Shown here in pieces: positions 15,015-23,470 of a stretch of DNA of 59,867 nucleotides. A program made the translations under genes and the position numbers. The DNA is taken from positions 1-59,867 of the IMG/VR virus record IMGVR_UViG_3300032116_000210. One strand, given 5' to 3'. A model generated the notes under the pieces. The model did no database searches, was not told the origin of the DNA, and saw only the letters and a list, made by a program, of their open reading frames with translations. This stretch comes from a virus. Position 1 is the first letter of the stretch; every line of letters begins with the position of its first letter.

Positions 15015-15956
15015 GTGGAAGAAAACTTGTCGCAGGATCAACTGCAGGACATTTGGAACGAAGAGGCCACGAAACTCGGCGCTGGTGAACAACCCGCGGT
15101 CGAGCCACAGGCCACTGCGCCGTCGGCTGATGAAGCTGCGCCGCAAGCAAGCGGATCTGAAGAGCCCCCGGCTCAAGAGGCTTCCGCCGACACCCAACCC
15201 GCAGAAGAACCGGCGCCGGCCGATCCACTGGCTGGTCTCCCGCAGGAAGTCAAGGCCGCATTGGCCAAGATCTCCCAGTTGGAGCAGGCAAACGCCCAAC
15301 TGCTGCACCACGTAAAGACCGCTGAGGGTCGCGTGGCAGCGATGCAGCGTGAATTCCAGCAGGCCCGTCAGGCCGCCACGCAAGTGGCTCCGCAAGATGC
15401 GCCATCGCAGGGACAAATGGCTGCCGCAGCCAAGAACCCAGAGAAGTGGGAGCAGCTCAAGCAAGATTTCCCCGAGTGGGCTGGCGCGATGGAAGAGTAC
15501 GTCGCGGCCAAACTGGGAAGCGTCAAACCGGCAGCACCAGGCCTCGACCCGCAAGCGGTCGCCGCCTACGTGCAGCAGCAGGTTTCGCAGACCAAGGCCG
15601 AGATGGCTCGAACCATGGAAGAGGCTCGGATCGAGGGCAAGTACGAGGACTGGAAGAACACGGTCAATTCAACCGACTTTGTTCAATGGTTCACCGTGCA
15701 GTCGCCCGAGGTTCAGGCTTTAGCGAACAGCAACTCGGCGCGGGATGCAATTCGTATGTTGGACCTGTTTCACGACACGAAGAAGCGTTCTGCTACGGAA
15801 ATTCGGCAAGAGCGCGGAGCACGTCTCGCTGCAGCCGCGACCGTAAGACCTGGTCAGACACCGCCGCCCAAAACACTGGACGACATGTCGCCATCAGAGC
15901 TTTGGAACTACGAAGCCGCACAGCGCGAGAAAACTCGAGCGCAGCGCGGGTTTTAA
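15015..15956 (+). CDS. Putative capsid scaffolding protein
   Basis: A 313-residue protein immediately upstream of the major capsid gene. GTG start with GGAGG seven bases ahead. Residues 20-75 are Pro/Glu/Ala-rich and acidic, 80-140 a coiled coil, and the C-terminus is basic (EIRQERGARLAA and QREKTRAQRGF). This is the usual make-up of scaffolding proteins, whose basic tail binds the coat protein. Position, composition and size agree; no enzymatic motif is visible. Confidence 0.75.
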   Translation: MEENLSQDQLQDIWNEEATKLGAGEQPAVEPQATAPSADEAAPQASGSEEPPAQEASADTQPAEEPAPADPLAGLPQEVKAALAKISQLEQANAQLLHHVKTAEGRVAAMQREFQQARQAATQVAPQDAPSQGQMAAAAKNPEKWEQLKQDFPEWAGAMEEYVAAKLGSVKPAAPGLDPQAVAAYVQQQVSQTKAEMARTMEEARIEGKYEDWKNTVNSTDFVQWFTVQSPEVQALANSNSARDAIRMLDLFHDTKKRSATEIRQERGARLAAAATVRPGQTPPPKTLDDMSPSELWNYEAAQREKTRAQRGF

Positions 15957-15985
15957 TCTCAACTTTTTTTAGAAGGAAGTAAATC

Positions 15986-17044
15986 ATGTCTATTCAGAAT
16001 TACGGCACCGTTGCCTCACGGAACCTAATCCGTGCTGCACAGGGCATGCTTGAGCACGCCCAACCCATCACCGTTCTCGGTGACTTCGGCACCCAGCGCG
16101 AAATGCCGCAGAACTCCACGGACACCCTGGTGTTCCGCCGGACTCTGCCTTTTGGCGCCTCCACCACCGGCACCACGATCGAGGGCTCCAGCCGCTACGT
16201 CGGCACGCCTGACATCACTGCCAGCAACTTTGTGCTTGCAGAAGGTGTGACCCCCAACGCCAACACGATCAGCTTCCAGGACGTGTCGGTTCAGCTCCAG
16301 CAGTACGGCATCCTGTTCAAGTACAGCTCCAAAGTCGAGCAGCTGTATGAGGACGACATCCCCGGCGAAATGGTCAAGCTCACCGGCGAGACCCTGGCCG
16401 AGGTGATGGAGATGGTTCGCTACGGCGTGCTGAAGGCTGGCTCCACGGTGATCTACTCGAACGGCTCCAGCCGCTCGGGCATCAACACCGCCATCAGCCT
16501 GAACGCCCTGCGTAAGTCGGCCCGTACGCTCGAGTCCAACCGCTCCCGCCGCGTGACTTCCCGTCTCGCCCCTGGCGTGAACTTCGGCACCCGTGCTGTG
16601 CAGCCCGCCTACATCGTGTTCGTGCACACCGATGCGGTCTCTGACATCCGTAATCTTCCCGGCTTTACCCGCGTCGAAGAGTACGGTTCGTTCAAACCCA
16701 TCCACGACCGCGAAATTGGCGCTTGCGAAGACTTCCGCTTCATCAGCTCTCCGCTTCTGAAGCCCTTCCTTGCTGCCGGTTCAAGCACGCTCAACGGCAT
16801 GCTGTCTGTCGGTGCTTCGAACGTGGACGTGTACCCCTTCATCATCATCGGTGAAGACGCCTGGGGTCAGGTTGCACTCAAGGGCATGTCTGCCATCAAG
16901 CCCATCGTGCTCAAGGCCTCCCAGACCAACCACGCTAACCCCCTGGGTCAGTTTGGTTATGTCGGGGCTTCCACCTGGTTCGCCACTGTCCGCCTCAACG
17001 ACGCCTTCATGGCCCGTATTGAGGCTGGCGTGACGGCTCTTTGA
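15986..17044 (+). CDS. Major capsid protein, N4-gp56 family
   Basis: A 352-residue coat protein. It shows features of the N4-gp56-type HK97-fold family: SRNLIRAAQGMLEHAQPITVL at the start, the RRTLPF segment, LQQYGILFKYSSKVEQLYEDD, and near the C-terminus a GQFGYVGASTWFATVRLND stretch. Codon use is strongly biased to C-ending codons, as in a highly expressed gene. AGAAGGAAG ribosome site. A strong terminator follows at 17052. Confidence 0.9.
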   Translation: MSIQNYGTVASRNLIRAAQGMLEHAQPITVLGDFGTQREMPQNSTDTLVFRRTLPFGASTTGTTIEGSSRYVGTPDITASNFVLAEGVTPNANTISFQDVSVQLQQYGILFKYSSKVEQLYEDDIPGEMVKLTGETLAEVMEMVRYGVLKAGSTVIYSNGSSRSGINTAISLNALRKSARTLESNRSRRVTSRLAPGVNFGTRAVQPAYIVFVHTDAVSDIRNLPGFTRVEEYGSFKPIHDREIGACEDFRFISSPLLKPFLAAGSSTLNGMLSVGASNVDVYPFIIIGEDAWGQVALKGMSAIKPIVLKASQTNHANPLGQFGYVGASTWFATVRLNDAFMARIEAGVTAL

Positions 17045-17051
17045 TGAAAAC

Positions 17052-17082
17052 GTCGGCAGATCTTCGGGTCTGCCGACATTTT
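17052..17082 (+). terminator. Strong hairpin after the major capsid gene
   Basis: GTCGGCAGATC (17052-17062), loop TTCG, GGTCTGCCGAC (17067-17077), eleven pairs with one G-U, then ATTTTG. The stem is very stable but the U-run is short, so partial read-through into the next gene is likely, giving more capsid than downstream message. Confidence 0.75.
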
Positions 17083-17096
17083 GAAAGGACACTTAC

Positions 17097-17282
17097 ATGC
17101 CCGCTGAATCAGTAAATGAGCGCGTCAATCGCCTGGCAGACGGCATCGACCGGCAAGAGCTTGGACAGCTCTTGGCCGCCGTTGTGAACTGCCTGCAGGC
17201 TGTTGGCGCAAAACTGGACGCAGACACCGGTGTCGCTGACACCAACTACGCGGCCACCATCGCAACTTACGTCAAAGATTAA
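17097..17282 (+). CDS. Small protein next to the capsid gene
   Basis: A 61-residue helical protein (ESVNERVNRLADGIDRQELGQLLAAVVNCLQAVGA) with ribosome site GAAAGGAC. It lies between the capsid and a putative decoration protein. Function unknown; a small head component is possible. Confidence 0.6.
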   Translation: MPAESVNERVNRLADGIDRQELGQLLAAVVNCLQAVGAKLDADTGVADTNYAATIATYVKD

Positions 17283-17294
17283 GGAGTTAAAGAC

Positions 17295-17735
17295 ATGTCT
17301 TACAACATTGAGCAACTCAACAGCGGCTACGTGTCGCTGACCGCCGCGGGCGTTGCCGAAGGTACCAACGCCAATACCTACAAGACGACCAACACGCTGA
17401 CCTACACCAGCAATGGCGTGTTTAAGTCCAAGGGTGCTACCGACAACGTGGCTTTCACGGCCGGCATCGGCACCGTTCCTCCCTCCAGCGCGGCGCTGTA
17501 TGCCGTGTGGATCGACGGTTCGGGCAACTTCTCTAACTCCCGCGGCCCCGTCGTGGAAGCTGGTCAGCCCTGTCCCGTGCCTGCTGCCCCGGCTAACGAT
17601 CTGACCCTGGTCGGCATGATCAAGGTCACGACGAACTCGTCGACCACGTTTACTCCCGGCTCCACTGACCTTAGCAATGCTGGCGTCACCGACGTCTTCA
17701 TGGATTGCATGGTCATGCCGGGTAGCGCGCAGTAA
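17295..17735 (+). CDS. Putative head decoration or fibre-like protein
   Basis: A 146-residue Ser/Thr/Gly/Ala-rich beta protein with C-biased codon use like the capsid gene. Small beta-rich proteins just after a coat gene often cement the capsid. AAGGAG ribosome site; a strong terminator follows. No sequence motif decides the function. Confidence 0.6.
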   Translation: MSYNIEQLNSGYVSLTAAGVAEGTNANTYKTTNTLTYTSNGVFKSKGATDNVAFTAGIGTVPPSSAALYAVWIDGSGNFSNSRGPVVEAGQPCPVPAAPANDLTLVGMIKVTTNSSTTFTPGSTDLSNAGVTDVFMDCMVMPGSAQ

Positions 17736-17772
17736 TTTGTTGCCATCTCCCTGGTCCCTCCCCTGGGAGTTT

Positions 17773-17800
17773 GAGGGGCGCTTCGGCGCCCCTCTTTTTT
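17773..17800 (+). terminator. Rho-independent terminator after the capsid block
   Basis: GAGGGGCGC (17773-17781), loop TTCG, GCGCCCCTC (17786-17794), nine perfect pairs, then TTTTTT. This is the best terminator of the window and closes the capsid-decoration block. Confidence 0.9.
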
Positions 17801-17834
17801 GGCACGTGTTTTCCAACCACAAGGAGTTGTAGAG

Positions 17835-18257
17835 ATGGCAAAAAATACACCCATACAGGGGATCGAAATTTCGGACGATGCGCCGGTTGTTGAAACGGTG
17901 GCCGAGTCCAAAGACCTTTCGCAGCTGGTTTCTGACGAAGCCTTCATGAACGAGCTGGTGACTGTGATGATTCATTCGACCACGGATGAGAACCAGGCAC
18001 CGCACGTGATCGTGAACTGCAACGGCACGAACCAGCCCATCATCCGCGGCTATCCGACGACGGTGAAGCGCAAGTACGTCGAGATCTTGGCCCGCATGAA
18101 GGAGACCAAGTACACGCAGGTCACGCCGAACCCGGCCGCCCCTGACGTCTCTGAGCTGCGCGCACGGCACGGCCTGGCCTATCCCTTCGACCTGGTCGAA
18201 GACAAGAACCCGCGCGGCCGCGCCTGGCTGCAGAACGTCCTGGCTGAGCCGGCCTAA
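17835..18257 (+). CDS. Conserved-looking phage protein, unknown function
   Basis: A 140-residue protein with AAGGAG ribosome site. Residues 40-110 contain VTVMIHSTTDENQAPHVIVN and RGYPTTVKRKYVEILARMK, a compact alpha/beta arrangement that I associate with structural-region proteins of short-tailed phages. The last base of its stop is the A of the next ATG (TAATG). Confidence 0.6.
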   Translation: MAKNTPIQGIEISDDAPVVETVAESKDLSQLVSDEAFMNELVTVMIHSTTDENQAPHVIVNCNGTNQPIIRGYPTTVKRKYVEILARMKETKYTQVTPNPAAPDVSELRARHGLAYPFDLVEDKNPRGRAWLQNVLAEPA

Positions 18258-18949
18258 TGAATTACCTGCAGCTCGTTAACCGTGCCAGGGTGGAGTGCGG
18301 CGTCTCTGGCGCTCGCACTCCGTTGCCGACGGCGCAGAACCTGTCTGGCGAATCCTTGCGGATGGCCAGCTGGGTCAACAGCGCTTGGGTCGACATTCAG
18401 ACTTCGAAAGAAGACTGGCAGTGGTTGCGGGCGCCGGTGGAGTTCAACACGGTTACGCAGCAGCAGACCTACACCCCGACACAAGCCGGCATAGGCAGCA
18501 CCTTTGCCAACTGGAAGCGCGACAGCTTCCGGTGTTCATCGGTGGGCCAGAACTACCGGGACGAGCAGTTGCTGAACTACATGGAGTACACGACGTTTCG
18601 CAATCTGTACCAGTACGGAAACATGCGGACGACGTACGCCAGGCCCGTGGTCGTGACGATCGTGCCCGGCGTCAACAAAAGCCTGGGCTTCGGGTCTATC
18701 CCCGACCAGCCTTATGTGATTACCGGCGAGTACTACCAGCGCCCCGTGGAGCTGTCTGCGGACGTGGACGAGCCGGCGCTGCCGGATCGGTTCCACATGA
18801 TCATCGTCTACCGCGCCATGATGTACTACGGCGGGTACGAGGCTGCGCCTGAGGTTTACCAGCGCGGGGAGTCAGAATTCAAACGGCTGATGAACCGGCT
18901 CGAGCTCGACCAGCTCACGGTTCCAGTGAGCGGGCCACCTCTGGCGTAG
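18257..18949 (+). CDS. Putative head-tail adaptor protein
   Basis: A 230-residue protein beginning MNYLQLVNRARVECGVSG, followed by LRMASWVNSAWVDIQTSKEDW. This helical start is typical of the adaptor ring that joins portal to tail in short-tailed phages (gp4 or gp11-like role). The rest is beta with FRCSSVGQNYRDEQLLNYM. Position before the nozzle-like protein fits. One-base overlap with the preceding gene. Confidence 0.65.
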   Translation: MNYLQLVNRARVECGVSGARTPLPTAQNLSGESLRMASWVNSAWVDIQTSKEDWQWLRAPVEFNTVTQQQTYTPTQAGIGSTFANWKRDSFRCSSVGQNYRDEQLLNYMEYTTFRNLYQYGNMRTTYARPVVVTIVPGVNKSLGFGSIPDQPYVITGEYYQRPVELSADVDEPALPDRFHMIIVYRAMMYYGGYEAAPEVYQRGESEFKRLMNRLELDQLTVPVSGPPLA

Positions 18950-18959
18950 GGGGCCTGCG

Positions 18960-21005
18960 ATGCCGCTAAAGACTCCGCCGGTCAACTATGACCTGATTCG
19001 ACTCGCCGGCGGCCTGGATCAGATCACCCCGACCCTGTCGTTGCCACCAGGCGTGGCCCGGCGGGCGGCGAATTTCGAGTGCTCGATCACCGGCGGCTAT
19101 ACGCGGATTGCGGGGTACGAGCGCTTTGATGGGCGGCCAAGCCCGTCGGACGCGGTGTATTCGATTTTGATCTGCAACATCACGGGCACCGTATCTGTCG
19201 GCAACTCCGTGACCGGGTCGAGCTCGGCGGCTACGGGCAAGGTCATTGCAGTGAGCGGCAGCAATGTCGTTCTGACGCGCCTTGTTGGGGACTTTGTTGC
19301 CGGCGAATTTTTAACCGTCGGCGGCAATACCCAGGCGCAGATTACGACGGTGCAAGGCCCCTCGGCTGACGGCCTAGAGGACGCCACCTACAAAGCCTTG
19401 GCCGCGAATGATTACCGCGCCGACATCCAGGCGGTGCCTGGCTCCGGGCCGATTCGCGGGGTGGGGCTCTACAACGGCACGGTCTACGCCTGGCGTAACA
19501 ACGTCGCCGGCACAGCAACCAACATGTACAAGTCCACAACCTCGGGCTGGACCCAGGTGGACTTGATGGCCACGTTTGATTTTGATACCGGCACCCGTGA
19601 AATCTTTCCGGGTGACACGATCGTCGGCCACACCAGCGGGGCTACCGCACTGGTCAAGGCCGTGGTTGTGCTGTCGGGCACGTGGGCCGGCGGTGATGCT
19701 GCCGGCTACATCGTGTTCACCAACATGACCGGCACCCCGGTCGCAGGCGAACACGTGTACGTGGGCGGCCTTAAAGCGGCGGAGTCTGTCGGCACGTATT
19801 CCACAACGACTTTGTCGCCAAACGGGCGGTTTGAAATTGTCGTAGCAAATTTTGGTGGCGGCACAGCCAACTACAAGATGTACGGCTGTGATGGCGTGAA
19901 CAAGGCTTTTTCTTTTGACGGCACCACGTTTGTACCGATCCGCACCGGCATGGCGGTGGATACGCCGAAGCACATTGCCTTTCACAAGCAGCACCTGTTT
20001 TTGAGCTTTGGCGCATCGCTGCAGTTCTCGTCGCTTGGCAACCCGTACAACTGGACCCCGCTGCTGGGGGCGGGCGAACTGGCGATGAACGCTGAGATCA
20101 CCAACCTGCTGCCGCTGCCCGGAGACCAGTCAAGCGGCGCATTGGCGGTTTACACCCGCACAGACACGTCTGTGTTGTACGGCACGAGCTCTGGAAACTT
20201 CCAGCTCTCCACGTTCAACACCGGCACGGGTGCCCTGGCATACACGGCCCAGAACATGGACCAGGCCTACGTGCTGGACGACCGCGGGATTATGAGCCTG
20301 GGCACGTCGCTGAACTTCGGCAACTTCTTGCCGGCGTCTTTGACGATGAACATTCGGCCGTTCATTGAGCAGCGGCTAACCCTGGCGTGTGCGAGCACGG
20401 TCAACCGAATCAAAGGTCAGTACCGGGTGTTCTTCAGCGATGGGGCGGCGGTCTACCTGACTGTGCTTAACGGCAAGGTCCTGGGCCCGATGCCGGTGCA
20501 GCTGCTGAATCCTGCGCTTTGCACCACAGAAGGCGAGGCCAGCGACGGAGGCGCCATTTCGTTTTTCGGGTCCAGCAATGGGTTTGTTTACCAGATGGAC
20601 GTCGGGACAAGTTTCGACGGCGAGTCCATCGCGGCCAACCTGAACCTCGTCTACAACAGTACAAAGTCGCCGCGGGTGCTGAAGCGCTATCGCAAGGCCA
20701 GTGTGGAGTTGACCGGCGACTCCTACGCCGAGATTGCCTTTGGCTACGACCTGGCGTACCGGTCCACGGCGCTAGATCAAGCCGTCGACCTGACATACGA
20801 AAACGACTTGCGTTCCGGATATTGGGACAGCATGACCTGGGACAACTTTGTTTGGGATGGATCTGACATTTCGCCGTCGGAAGTCGAGGTGCAAGGAACC
20901 GCTGAGAACATGGCCATTCGGATTTCGTCGGTCTCTGCGTTGTTTCAGCCCTTCACTGTCAACAGCATAGTTGTTCACTACACGCCGCGCAGAGGACTCC
21001 GATGA
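18960..21005 (+). CDS. Putative tail nozzle / stabilisation protein
   Basis: A 681-residue beta-rich protein. The N-terminal line AGGLDQITPTLSLPPGVARRAANFECSI with GGYTRIAGYERFDG is typical of tail-tube nozzle or plug proteins of podoviruses, which read as beta-propellers. Further support is the order adaptor, this protein, tail fibre. GTTFVPI and GTSSGNFQ blocks look like propeller blades. It overlaps the fibre gene by four bases. Confidence 0.6.
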   Translation: MPLKTPPVNYDLIRLAGGLDQITPTLSLPPGVARRAANFECSITGGYTRIAGYERFDGRPSPSDAVYSILICNITGTVSVGNSVTGSSSAATGKVIAVSGSNVVLTRLVGDFVAGEFLTVGGNTQAQITTVQGPSADGLEDATYKALAANDYRADIQAVPGSGPIRGVGLYNGTVYAWRNNVAGTATNMYKSTTSGWTQVDLMATFDFDTGTREIFPGDTIVGHTSGATALVKAVVVLSGTWAGGDAAGYIVFTNMTGTPVAGEHVYVGGLKAAESVGTYSTTTLSPNGRFEIVVANFGGGTANYKMYGCDGVNKAFSFDGTTFVPIRTGMAVDTPKHIAFHKQHLFLSFGASLQFSSLGNPYNWTPLLGAGELAMNAEITNLLPLPGDQSSGALAVYTRTDTSVLYGTSSGNFQLSTFNTGTGALAYTAQNMDQAYVLDDRGIMSLGTSLNFGNFLPASLTMNIRPFIEQRLTLACASTVNRIKGQYRVFFSDGAAVYLTVLNGKVLGPMPVQLLNPALCTTEGEASDGGAISFFGSSNGFVYQMDVGTSFDGESIAANLNLVYNSTKSPRVLKRYRKASVELTGDSYAEIAFGYDLAYRSTALDQAVDLTYENDLRSGYWDSMTWDNFVWDGSDISPSEVEVQGTAENMAIRISSVSALFQPFTVNSIVVHYTPRRGLR

Positions 21006-23470
21006 GCAATAGCTATTACGTTCACTCGACATACCCCACCCCAAACTCACCGGGCTCGTCTGCGCAGCTGCGCGCCGAGCTCGAGCTCGTCACCGACGGC
21101 TTTGACAAGCTGCCCACTCTTTCGGGCAACGGCAACAAGGTTGTTGTCGTCAACGCAGGCGGCACGGCTCTTGTAGCAGCCAGCTCTCTCAGCGGCATAG
21201 CCATCACCCTCGGCTCAATCAATAACACTCCCATCGGGGCTGCGACTCCCTCCACGGGCAGCTTCACCAATCTCACCGTCTCTGGCACAGCCAACCTTGG
21301 CAGCACGGTCGTTATTGCCGGCGGCACGATCAATGGCACGCCCATCGGGGGCACCACGGCGTCTTCCGGCGCCTTCACCACGGTCAGCGCCTCGAGCGGC
21401 TTTACGGGCAGTTTGACCGGCAACGTGACCGGCAATGTGACCGGCAACGTGACTGGAAACGTCGCAGGCAATGTGACCGGCAACGTGACGGCATCCAGCG
21501 GCACGTCGACTTTTACCAACGTCACGATTAACGGCACGTTGAATATGGACGCCGGTACGACCGGCACCATTGAAAACCTTTCGACGCCCGTCAATTCGGG
21601 CGATGCCGCGCCCAAGGGCTACGTCGACACCCAGGTCGCCACCCGCCTAGCCCTGGCAGGCGGCACGATGTCTGGCGCGATCGCCATGAACACGAACAAG
21701 ATCACGGGCCTTGGAAACCCGACGAATGCCCAGGACGCCGTCACCAAAATCTACGTCGACAACGCGGTCCAGGGGCTGGACGCCAAGGCGTCTGTCCGTG
21801 CCGCCACGACAGCCAGTATCACGCTAAGCAATACCCAGACGATCGACGGCGTAGCGTTAGTCGCCGGCAACCGGGTTTTGGTCAAAGACCAGAGCACGGC
21901 TTCGCAGAACGGCATCTATGAGGTTGCCTCGGGCAGCTGGACTCGTACCGCAGATGCGGACACCTGGGACGAACTGGTCCACGCCTTCGTGTTTGTGGAA
22001 GAGGGCACGGCCAACGCTAGCAACGGATTTGTGTGCACGGTGCAGGCTGGCGGCACGCTGAACACGACGGCAGTCACGTTTGTCCAGTTCTCTGGCGCCG
22101 GCCAGGTGATTGCCGGTAACGGCATGTCGAAGACCGGCAATACGCTCAACGTCAATACGGCCTCTGCTTCGCGCATTGCCGTCAGTGCAGACGAGATCGA
22201 CCTGGCCCAGACGGGCGTGGCGGCCGGCACCTACAAGTCGGTCACCGTAGATCTGTTTGGCCGGGTCACGGCAGGCACAAATCCCACCACTCTGGCCGGC
22301 TACGGCATCACCGATGCCTACACCACGACCCAGGTCGATAACGCCCTAGCGCTCAAGCTCAACCTGTCTGGCGGCACCATGACCGGTGCCATCGCCATGG
22401 GCGCGAACAAGATCACCGGCATGGGTGATCCGACCAACGCCCAGGACGCCGCAACCAAGAACTACATCGATACGCTTTTTGGGTCGACGACTGCTGCTGC
22501 CGCTTCTGCGGCTGCCGCGGCGATCAGTGCGTCGAATGCTTTAACGTCAGAAAACAACGCCGATGTTTACGCCACCCTGGCTGGGCAATTTGCAACCAAC
22601 GCGGAAAACGTATACGACGCGTTTGATGACCGCTACTTGGGCAGCAAGGCTGCCGACCCAACGGTAGACAACGACGGCAACGCGTTGCTTACGGGGGCGC
22701 TGTATTGGAACAGCGTTTCTTCGATCATGAAGGTCTGGACCGGCAGCGCCTGGTCGGCGACGTACTTGCCAGCCTCGGGCTATCTGCCCACCTCTGGTGG
22801 CACGATGACCGGCAACATTACGTTTGCCGGCACTCAGACTTTCCCGGGTGTGGTGACTTCGGTTGGCCTAACGGTGCCGACTGGGCTAACTGTCAGCGGG
22901 TCTCCGGTTACGTCCTCGGGCACCTTGGCGGTATCGCTTCAAAGCGGGTACTCGATTCCAACCACGGCAAGCCAAGCAAACTGGGATTCGGCGTACACCC
23001 AGAGGCTCCAATGGGACGGCGGAAGCACGAACCTCAATGCGTCAACAGCCCGGACCTCTCTTGGCCTGGTCATCGGCACAAACGTGCAGGCCTATGACGC
23101 CAATACAGCCAAACTCAACGTCGCGCAAAGCTGGACGGCGCAGCAGACTTTCAAAGAACTCAAAGACACCGTTTACACAATCGTCGATGGCGCCGCCTTT
23201 GAGATTGACCCGGGCAACGGTTCAATTCAGATAGTGACGCTGGGCGCATCAAGAACGCCCGCGGCAACCAACTTTGAAGCCGGCCAGGTGGTGCTGCTTG
23301 GTATCGATGACGGTTCTGCCTACTCGATAACCTGGACCACCGTGAACCCAACGTGGGTCAAGGCCGGGGGCAGTGCATCGGCGCCCACGCTGGCTACGAC
23401 GGGCTACACCTGGATCATGTTTTGGAAAGTAGGCTCGACGCTTTACGGGACCGAGGTCGGCAAGCCATGA
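21002..23470 (+). CDS. Tail fibre protein with collar-type repeats
   Basis: An 822-residue fibre. Residues about 140-160 are six back-to-back GNVTG-like tetrapeptides. Two copies of the phage-fibre repeat GGTM(S/T)GAIAM-N-KITG-GDPTNAQDA-TK-YVD occur near residues 220-255 and 458-495, and a third GGTMTGNITF near 600. An Ala/Ser coiled stretch lies at 500-520. These are standard fibre-shaft motifs. The C-terminus may carry receptor binding. The gene overlaps its neighbours at both ends. Confidence 0.85.
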   Translation: MSNSYYVHSTYPTPNSPGSSAQLRAELELVTDGFDKLPTLSGNGNKVVVVNAGGTALVAASSLSGIAITLGSINNTPIGAATPSTGSFTNLTVSGTANLGSTVVIAGGTINGTPIGGTTASSGAFTTVSASSGFTGSLTGNVTGNVTGNVTGNVAGNVTGNVTASSGTSTFTNVTINGTLNMDAGTTGTIENLSTPVNSGDAAPKGYVDTQVATRLALAGGTMSGAIAMNTNKITGLGNPTNAQDAVTKIYVDNAVQGLDAKASVRAATTASITLSNTQTIDGVALVAGNRVLVKDQSTASQNGIYEVASGSWTRTADADTWDELVHAFVFVEEGTANASNGFVCTVQAGGTLNTTAVTFVQFSGAGQVIAGNGMSKTGNTLNVNTASASRIAVSADEIDLAQTGVAAGTYKSVTVDLFGRVTAGTNPTTLAGYGITDAYTTTQVDNALALKLNLSGGTMTGAIAMGANKITGMGDPTNAQDAATKNYIDTLFGSTTAAAASAAAAAISASNALTSENNADVYATLAGQFATNAENVYDAFDDRYLGSKAADPTVDNDGNALLTGALYWNSVSSIMKVWTGSAWSATYLPASGYLPTSGGTMTGNITFAGTQTFPGVVTSVGLTVPTGLTVSGSPVTSSGTLAVSLQSGYSIPTTASQANWDSAYTQRLQWDGGSTNLNASTARTSLGLVIGTNVQAYDANTAKLNVAQSWTAQQTFKELKDTVYTIVDGAAFEIDPGNGSIQIVTLGASRTPAATNFEAGQVVLLGIDDGSAYSITWTTVNPTWVKAGGSASAPTLATTGYTWIMFWKVGSTLYGTEVGKP